From: Rotaria socialis
Lineage: Eukaryota; Rotifera; Eurotatoria; Philodinida; Philodinidae
NCBI GenBank assembly: GCA_905331475.1
Contig: CAJNYU010002243.1
Coordinates: forward strand, 54,114-118,113
Direction of reading: 5' to 3'
DNA length: 64,000 bases
In this document: piece by piece, positions 57,801 to 64,000 of the stretch
Numbering within the stretch: position 1 is the stretch's first letter
How the letters are laid out: the number at the start of each line of letters is the position of its first letter
Notes under the pieces: generated by a model
Databases searched by the model: none
What the model was told of the DNA's origin: nothing
The model's input: the letters and a program-made list of their open reading frames with translations, nothing else
Position numbers and translations under genes: made by a program

Positions 57801-58239
57801 TCTGCTCACATGGGGAGAAAAACCAAGTGATCTCGATTCTCATGTGTATGTTTCGGATGGACGGCATGTAAGTTTTTCGAACAAACAAGAAACAAATGTG
57901 TCTCTCGATTATGACTGCCGCGAAGGTGGTGGGCCAGAAACTATCAAAGTCAAACTTGAGCCAAATATGAAATATATTTATGCCGTTCATAGATATACCA
58001 AAGATGGAGAACTCGCAAAATCAAAGGCAACTGTTAATATCAGTACGAACGAAGATTTGGGTTCGGGTCTTCCATTTCATGTTGTTCGAGTTCCAAATGT
58101 TAATCAACCTGATGCAAATTTTTGGGTGGTTTGCCAGATTGATGGAACAACCAAGAAGATCAAATATTTCGAAAATGCCTTCGAAAATAGTGATGAATGT
58201 AATACCGACCAGTTTATCAGAAAGTTTTACAATGCATAA
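54829..58239 (+). CDS. intermediate filament protein with bacterial-type beta-sandwich / YfaP-like tail, four exons
   Basis: Exons 54829-55009, 55086-55652, 56285-56656 and 57152-58239 join in phase (introns 76, 632 and 495 bp), giving 735 residues. The rod starts at about residue 20 with EKNDLQQLNDSLGIYIQQVK, the intermediate-filament coil 1A signature. It ends at residues 367-374 with TYRRLLEG, the coil 2 consensus. The rod is about 350 residues, the long form typical of lamins and protostome cytoplasmic filaments. No nuclear localisation signal or CaaX box is seen, so it is probably cytoplasmic. After a short Ser/Thr linker the tail is not a lamin-tail domain. It holds a beta-rich segment (about 405-490). 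Next comes a carboxypeptidase-regulatory-like segment (IVGATVQLL, then DKSGIVNLP). Last is a module with LTWGEKPSDLDSHVYVSDG (592-610) and GGPETIKVKL, matching bacterial YfaP/DUF2135-like domains. Such a fusion is unusual. The tail may decorate filaments as a binding surface. Confidence 0.8.
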
Positions 58240-59393
58240 CTTCGTCATAAACTTTCATGTGATTTCAGCGTACTATAGTTCGCTTCATAAGAATCTTTAG
58301 TAATAAAGCATTAAATATATATCTAAATTAAAATAATCTGAAAATCATTTAGCGTATTCAAAATATTGATTGTAACAGGTGAATAACTATAGGAATTACT
58401 AAAGCAAAAAATGGTTAAAGTCATATTAACTATTGTTTACAAGTATATTATCAGTTATTTGTTCTGTTCATTGAGCAAATGTTCTTGTTATACGTCGAAG
58501 TATCAAACATGATATTTCCTTATGAAAAGAGTACGACTATCCTAGACATTCTTATTAGTTTCCAATACACTCAACTATTGAAGACGCTCAATCATAGTGA
58601 GGATTAATTGGAAAGAGTTGCGCATTCAAATAACAATAATGTATAATTTATAGATCGTCATGATGATAATGCTAGCTAGATTAATCATTCTGAAAGAAAT
58701 GTCTCTGGAAATTGTGTTCTAGCAATGTTGTTCATACTTAATAATATATGCTGTTACGTCTATCTACTAGAGACAATATGGAAGGACATCATAGTAAAAA
58801 AATTGAAAATCATAATATAGTCCGAATCAAATCTAACAGAGAATTGTTTACAAAGCAAACCTGCTAATATTTATTCAAAACTAATGAGATGTATTTAATT
58901 TGATGATAAATGATGAGTATTAACGTTACAAGTAGGAGTAGGTTAGAATGATTAGATGAAAAAAGTAGTCTAAGCATCGTCATTTTAAATGTATTTTGTT
59001 GAGAGAAGCAGACGACAACGAACTGTGGGAAAATACTGAAATTGTGTATCTCTCAGTAAATGCGCATTTTTAAATAAAATATGGAAAGGCTTGTTGAAAC
59101 AAATATGATACGCTATAGACTCACTTCAAATTCATAAATGACATTAATAGAATTTTCTAGCAAATATAGTATGAATTGACGATCATCTTTGAGGACATTT
59201 TATAATAATCAGTTATAAATATTATAACCAATATATTCACTACAACTTCAGGCCATCGATTTGATACTTTACAAGCATAAATATCTCTTTGATTGATTCT
59301 TCGGGATAACTCTAATGATCATTAGAGTTATCAACAAATAGGTACTAAGCGTTAAATGAAACAAAATTTCTTTTCACCTTCCTATTTCTTATA
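58240..59393. other. intergenic, no gene seen
   Basis: The 3' flank of the filament gene and AT-rich DNA up to element C. No coding region seen. Confidence 0.4.
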
Positions 59394-59987
59394 GGGTTTG
59401 GTGGAAAAGGCAGTAAGGGAAAACATCGAAAAGGAAAACGTCGAAAAAAAAAAGGAAAATGCCGAAAAGGAAAACATAGAAGAGGAAAAGGCAGAAATTT
59501 TAAACGTCGGAAGAAAAAATTAGAAAAAGGAAAACGTCGAAAGGTAAATGTCGAAAATTGCGTTTTTTAATAATTTTAACGAAAAATAAAAATTAATTCG
59601 ATCCCAGGTTGACTGATCCGACATCGGATCCGATAAAATCCTATTGGATTCCAGTCGGATCGGATGGGTTCCGATAGGTGCCTACTGTCGGATTTCTCGC
59701 CCTGGGATCATATGATAAAATACAATAAAAAAAAAGAAAACTAAGTTTATCAGTAGTATTTTTTTTTGTGTGATCCAAGTAGTAATGCTAATCTCTTCAA
59801 TAATTGCTTTGCACTGATTGCCAAATCAAAAGAAAAAATTTCCGTTATCTATAGACATCTTTTTCATTCTACGTTTTCCTTTTCAAAATTCTTCTACTTT
59901 TTTTCTCTGCCAGTTTTTCTTCGACACTGTTATTAATTATACTTTTTCCATTCGGCGTTTTTCCTTTCTGCCTTTTCCGCCAATTCC
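59394..59987. mobile_element. fold-back element C with inverted minisatellite ends
   Basis: The left end GGGTTTGGTGGAAAAGGCAG and right end (GGAATTGGCGGAAAAGGCAG from the other strand) are inverted. Both lead into degenerate arrays of CGAAAAGGAAAA-type units. A perfect 8-bp duplication, TTCTTATA, flanks it at 59386-59393 and 59988-59995. The middle (about 59609-59708) holds a distinct block rich in GGATCCGA-like words, bounded by GATCCCAGG and CCTGGGATC, possibly a nested insertion. The element ends 273 bp before the acetyltransferase start. Confidence 0.85.
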
Positions 59988-60260
59988 TTCTTATATTTAC
60001 GAAAAGCAACACGCTATATCTGTCATCATTTCTACATGAGCAAAATGAGTTGTTTGAGTAAGAAGCGCTAACTATGCTATTGTCGCCACTTACCAATGAA
60101 AACCCGTTCAATTACAAGTTCTATCATTGCCCCCGAATGCCAATATTATATCAATGAAAAGCGGTTGGCTCATATTTGCATCAAATACTCTTGCTATTGT
60201 GATCGACATAAGACATGCACGCAAAGTTCATTTTCATTCTCTTTTCTCAATAGGATTAGT

Positions 60261-61040
60261 ATGACTCGAGAAATTCCAACAGAAGAGGCAACTGTGCTTG
60301 ATTATATGAATCAAAATATTGGTAATATTATTTTGAATTGGACACAACGACCTCATCCTCTTTCAAATTCACTGTACCATAGACTTCAAGGTCAGTATTG
60401 TCAGCTTGAATTACTCAACACAAAAGCAGATAATACTATCATCGAACAACTCTATCATGCATTTAAATCCAACGAAGAAACTCATTTTAAATATTTAAAA
60501 TATGGTCCATTTAAAACAGTCGATGAATTCAAGCAACTCATAGCTACCAAAGAAAAGCCGAGTAGTGATACTGTATTATATACGATATTCGTCCATGATA
60601 TAGCAGTAGGGTTTATTAGTTATATAAGAATAAATCAAGATCATGGTACTATCGAAATTGGAAATGTAAATTTCAGTCAGGATTTAGTAAGAACTCGGCA
60701 AGCCACTGAAGCAATGTTTTTACTAATACAATTTGCATTCGATACACTTGGCTACAGACGAATAGAATGGAAATGTAATGCTTTCAATATTAAATCACGG
60801 CATGCAGCAATTCGATTAGGTTTTCAATATGAAGGTACATGGTTGAAAGCAGAAATTTGTAAAAATCGATCAAGAGACAATGCATGGTTTAGTATTGTAG
60901 ATGATGAATGGCCACCAATAAAAGAAGAATTGCAACGATGGTTAAATTCAAATAACTTTGATTTGCATGGACAACAATTAACTAAATTAAATGCCAGTCA
61001 AGTCAATCCACGTCATAGTAAAATTATCGATCTCAACTAA
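60261..61040 (+). CDS. GNAT-family N-acetyltransferase (RimJ/RimL-like)
   Basis: The coding part from Met at 60261 gives 259 residues: TREIPTEEATVLDYMNQNIG, then the acetyltransferase fold at about residues 50-210. The pattern is that of bacterial RimJ/RimL-like proteins: PFKTVDEFKQLI, a beta strand VLYTIFVHDIAVGFISYIRI, then TIEIGNVNFSQDLVRTRQATEA at the acetyl-CoA loop. YRRIEWKCNAFNIKSRHAAI with RLGFQYEGTW follows, the classic end of this subfamily. Such enzymes move an acetyl group from acetyl-CoA to an amine; the substrate is unknown. The frame stays open to 60096, but TTCTCTTTTCTCAATAG at 60235-60251 is a very good splice acceptor just upstream of this Met. The upstream part is therefore probably intron, with the start codon here or in an upstream exon that I could not place. 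Horizontal origin from bacteria or fungi is plausible. Confidence 0.8.
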   Translation: MTREIPTEEATVLDYMNQNIGNIILNWTQRPHPLSNSLYHRLQGQYCQLELLNTKADNTIIEQLYHAFKSNEETHFKYLKYGPFKTVDEFKQLIATKEKPSSDTVLYTIFVHDIAVGFISYIRINQDHGTIEIGNVNFSQDLVRTRQATEAMFLLIQFAFDTLGYRRIEWKCNAFNIKSRHAAIRLGFQYEGTWLKAEICKNRSRDNAWFSIVDDEWPPIKEELQRWLNSNNFDLHGQQLTKLNASQVNPRHSKIIDLN

Positions 61041-62256
61041 GAAACGAATAGACTTGAATGAATTATATTTTTTAGTTCTATTTTAATCTATTGTTAGAGA
61101 TGAAATAAAAATCTATTTGATTGTAATTTCCAAATAAATGTATGTTTTATTTTAAAATGTGGGCTCATTTTGTTGCATGAATTCTGGTAATATATGAATT
61201 TACATAGTTATCAGTTCGTTAACCATATGAATCAATTCATTATAATTTGTATCAAAACGAGTTCATTGAATACTAGAATAAAAAAGATGACATCAGTTAT
61301 ATGTATCTACAGCAAGGAAATATTATGTGTTTAAATAGTGTTCTATCAAGGATGAGTCTGCCATTTTTATATCAATGTAGTAACAATAGAAAATAATTTC
61401 GAATTTGACTATACTATTTTTATGAATTCTAGAATTCTTAGATAAAGTATCTGGATGAATACGATATGAAGAAAAAGCTAAATCTTGTATTGGTTACTTC
61501 ATTAAAATCGTTATTTCTACCTTGGAGCATACGTACTTTGAATAGCTTATTAACATATTGCCTACCATCACCACATACACATGTCTTTTTTCTGTTCGTC
61601 TTATATTATCATCTGTTTTATCTATCGCTGCTTTTATGTGTCCATGACTGAGCAATCAGAGTCATTGATTCAAATAATTAACTGAGTACAGGATAGGAAT
61701 AAGGGCAGCTGCAGTCAGTTGTTACAATTACTATAGATATTCTATAGCTTATATTTTAATCGAAATATTTCCAATCAGGACGAAATAATTCTTGTTGTGT
61801 AAGTAGCGGTCTCTTAATCATAAATACTAATTTGTTGTTTTGTTGATTTTATTTTAATCAGTTTAACGTTTATTCGTTAATTAATGTCTCCAGTTAGAAT
61901 ATTTCAGTTTGAATTGCTTAGCAGAAAATGTTCAACAAGTATAGCTATTGAAATAGACTCCACCGTATTGACAATCAAGTGATTGCAATTATAATGGTGC
62001 TCGTTTTATTGATATTCAATAAAGTTAGAATTTCATGTAAATGATAAAGTTCTGATCTAGTTTCTATTGGCATAGAAACGATCAAATTAAAATATAATAA
62101 TTTCCAGCATATTTATCAATAGGATATAAAAATTGAGAAACAAATAAAAATCTCCTTTTGATTATCTCTAATTTTGCTTGATTCCAAGCATGTTCAATAA
62201 TATCAGTTTTTCTCTTTAGTCGTAGCTAAATCAAATCTGACACCAGCGTATCGATT
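61041..62256. other. intergenic, no gene seen
   Basis: The 3' flank of the acetyltransferase (AATAAA-like words near 61103 and 61133) and AT-rich DNA up to element D. The open frame at 61466-61651 is not supported. Confidence 0.4.
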
Positions 62257-62942
62257 GAATCTCTGAACTTTGGTCGACAGTAAAAATGTCGACCGTAAAA
62301 ATGTCGACAGTAAAATGTCGAAAAAACGAAAAAGTAAAAATATCGAAAACTGAGTAGGTATTCATGAAAAATGTCGTGTTCAGAATTGATTCATTATTAA
62401 AAGAGGTTGTCCCTTATTCGAAGTAATGAAATTTAAATCACTGTTGATGTTGCGTGCCGATTCCGTGGCGGCTTCCATATGTATATTTATCACTCGAATA
62501 ATGAATAATTGAAGAATAATTGTCTTATTCTTTTCTATTACATTGTACTAAGTGACCAATGTCTGATAGACCAATGATAGATCTAAACGAACATAAGTCG
62601 CCATCCATCCTACAAGTAGTGACGGATTCAGAAAATCTGTTAGGGGGTAGCGCTCCTGCCCAAAAAACGGTTTTTCAAGTCTAGTTGAGACAGAACGACT
62701 ATTTTCTGTTTCATATCTACTGGAGAAAATCGAAAAAGTTTCTTAAGGGGGTGGCGATAGCCGGGTAGCCTAACTGGTAGATCCGCCACTGCCTACAATA
62801 ATAACATATTCATCGAATATCTTTTAAAACACTCCTTCTTTTAGATTTTTTAATTTTATTTTTATAAATTTCTTTCGACATTTTGCACTTTCGATATTTT
62901 TAACTGTCGACATTTTTACTGTCGACCAAAGTTGAGTTTACC
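62257..62942. mobile_element. fold-back element D with TCGACAGTAAAAATG unit ends and a nested hAT element
   Basis: The left part holds AACTTTGGTCGACAG followed by tandem TAAAAATGTCGACAG-type units (62267-62350). The right part holds the exact inverse (62870-62934). Flanking TATCGATT occurs at 62249-62256 and 62943-62950; the match extends to TATCGATTGA, so the duplication is 8-10 bp. A weak FLYWCH-like stretch (KRGCPLIRSNE) occurs near 62405. A separate 175-bp element sits inside. Confidence 0.75.
62617..62791. mobile_element. small hAT-type MITE nested in element D
   Basis: The right end, read from the other strand, is CAGTGGCGGATCTACCAG, a typical hAT terminus. The left end is TAGTGACGGATTC, with its first base changed. 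Flanks CCTACAAG (62609-62616) and CCTACAAT (62792-62799) match at 7 of 8 bases. It is 175 bp long with no coding capacity. It inserted after element D, so the order of events can be read directly. Confidence 0.75.
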
Positions 62943-62951
62943 TATCGATTG

Positions 62952-63684
62952 ACCATGATTACGCCGCAAAATTAAAAACAATAGTTAACCACAACTCATA
63001 GCTGGTTCAATTATTACAAATATATATATATATATTGAGCGTAGTTATATGGTGTGGTGTTTTAAGAATTATCATACTCGCATGGGATTGCACGTTCTTG
63101 CACAGACTAACTATTCAAAAGATTTTTACAAGAATTTCTGTTAATATCTTGTATGATTATGTTTGCCGCAAAATTACTACAACACTTCTTTTACTTCTAT
63201 TCTATCCATCGAAAAGAATTCAATTAATAATTGAAAAATACTTCAATCCTGAATAGTAAATAACCACTTTAGCAGCTTTATGAAGTTGCTACTGAAGTAT
63301 CATGCTAAGTATTATGTACAATTGTGATACTCACTATATTTCATGGGTTACGTTCGCAGTCACCTCATTGCTCGTAGCATGTTATCTCATTAGTATCGTA
63401 CGAACTTGCTACTATCATATGAGGCTTATCTCAATACCTTCAATGATGTCATCACTACGTTCTTACTCATGACTATATAGAGAACTAGAATGTGCTACAT
63501 GGAGGATTCTTTATATTGAAACAAATTATAGCTCATTTTATGCGGGATCTTACTATTAAAAATCATCACAAACTGTATCCATGAACAATGATTATGTTGT
63601 AAAATTAAAAAGATAACTGACCTCAACTCATAGTTTCTATTACAACAAATGCACATTGAGCTGAATTGTATGGTGTGATGTTAA
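62952..63684. repeat. direct repeat pair of about 100-110 bp
   Basis: 62952-63065 and 63583-63684 share CATGATTACGC/CAATGATTATG, AAAATTAAAAA, ACAACTCATAG/TCAACTCATAG, ATTACAA, ATTGAGC and TATGGTGTG, in the same order, with indels. Both copies end at a TTAA. In the second copy a palindromic terminus follows that TTAA, and in the first it does not. About 520 bp of unrelated AT-rich DNA lie between them, including an open frame at 63035-63256 that is not claimed. Confidence 0.6.
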
Positions 63685-64000
63685 CCCTTTACCCCCCAAT
63701 GTCCACTTCAGTGGACATTGGGGGGTAAAGGGTTGCGAAAAGTTAAGAAAGCATCTGATTGGGAAACTCTAAGAACATTTTTTGTAATAAACTTCAAGGG
63801 CTACCCATCGGTAAAAAGAACGTTTTTTCTCGATGCGTTCGTCCGGAGATATGTGACTTCTATGATCGACGATTTCGCACAATAACTATTGTTTTGTAAA
63901 AGTAGTTTTCTATTTCTAAGCAATAAATCTTCCGACGATCTACTGCTTGATACGTGTAGAACAAGGTGTCCACTAGTGATATGTTCGGTTTCCAGATGTT
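63681..64000. mobile_element. probable terminus of a piggyBac-like element, runs out of the window
   Basis: TTAA (63681-63684) is followed at once by CCCTTTACCCCCC, which resembles the CCCTTT... termini of piggyBac elements that insert at TTAA. The terminus is half of a perfect hairpin. Arms 63683-63707 and 63710-63734 (25 bp each) are exact complements with a 2-base loop, including six G/C in a row. The other end and any transposase would lie beyond 64000, so the call is provisional. Confidence 0.5.

Noticed and set aside
62952-63684. Direct repeats considered as LTRs of a retroelement
   Set aside because: The copies are only about 100 bp, diverged, with no TG...CA ends and no coding sequence in the 520 bp between them.
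1-64000. Search for tRNA, rRNA and CRISPR arrays
   Set aside because: No cloverleaf with a convincing B-box, no rRNA-like sequence and no regularly spaced repeat-spacer array was seen by eye; the tandem arrays present have no unique spacers.

Overview
The window looks like nuclear DNA of a small invertebrate, most likely a bdelloid rotifer. It is AT-rich and its genes are sparse, with very short GT-AG introns (many of 50-90 bp). It carries F-box/LRR proteins, an arginine ADP-ribosyltransferase, a secreted NHL protein, intronless bacterial-like enzymes (AhpD-like, 5'-nucleotidase, GNAT) and many small degenerate DNA transposons. The organism assignment is inference. The exon structures were joined by hand from splice signals and reading phase.

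Layout, left part (1-20 kb): a fold-back element (398-765); a two-exon F-box/LRR gene on the minus strand (1179-3025); two copies of one repeat (about 3.3 and 13.2 kb); an AhpD-like peroxidase gene (minus, 5455-6069); a secreted NHL-repeat gene (7150-8264); a hAT-type MITE with a perfect 8-bp target duplication (9425-9853); a broken nucleoside hydrolase (minus, about 11546-12124); an F-box/LRR relic (14471-14752); an arginine ADP-ribosyltransferase (18033-18743); and a repeat array with an assembly gap (18851-19510).

Middle (20-36 kb): a five-exon single-pass membrane protein of unknown family (20626-22823), then a tandem cluster of three intronless minus-strand genes for large AIG1-like GTPases (23701-26025, 28210-31245, 32705-35632). 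Two of these carry an N-terminal domain like that of stonustoxin-type (SNTX/MACPF-like) proteins. All three share a C-terminal Cys motif and an unusual G4 motif. This cluster is one of two candidates for an unusual biological system here.

Right part (36-64 kb): a membrane-anchored 5'-nucleotidase-like protein (39880-41490); a small three-exon Tyr/Ser/Gln-rich protein (43123-43673); a broken gene (45986-46660); an SLC46-like transporter (minus, 47987-49776); a four-exon intermediate filament gene whose tail is a bacterial-type beta-sandwich/YfaP-like module (54829-58239), the second highlight; and a GNAT acetyltransferase (60261-61040). Interspersed are five fold-back elements with 8-bp target duplications and inverted arrays of roughly 14-16 bp units. 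Two of them contain decayed FLYWCH zinc-finger coding sequence. One has a smaller hAT element nested inside. The window ends in what looks like a piggyBac-type terminus at a TTAA site.

No tRNA, rRNA or CRISPR array was seen. Long stretches (for example 14.8-18.0, 35.6-39.1 and 51.8-54.8 kb) hold no gene I can support.
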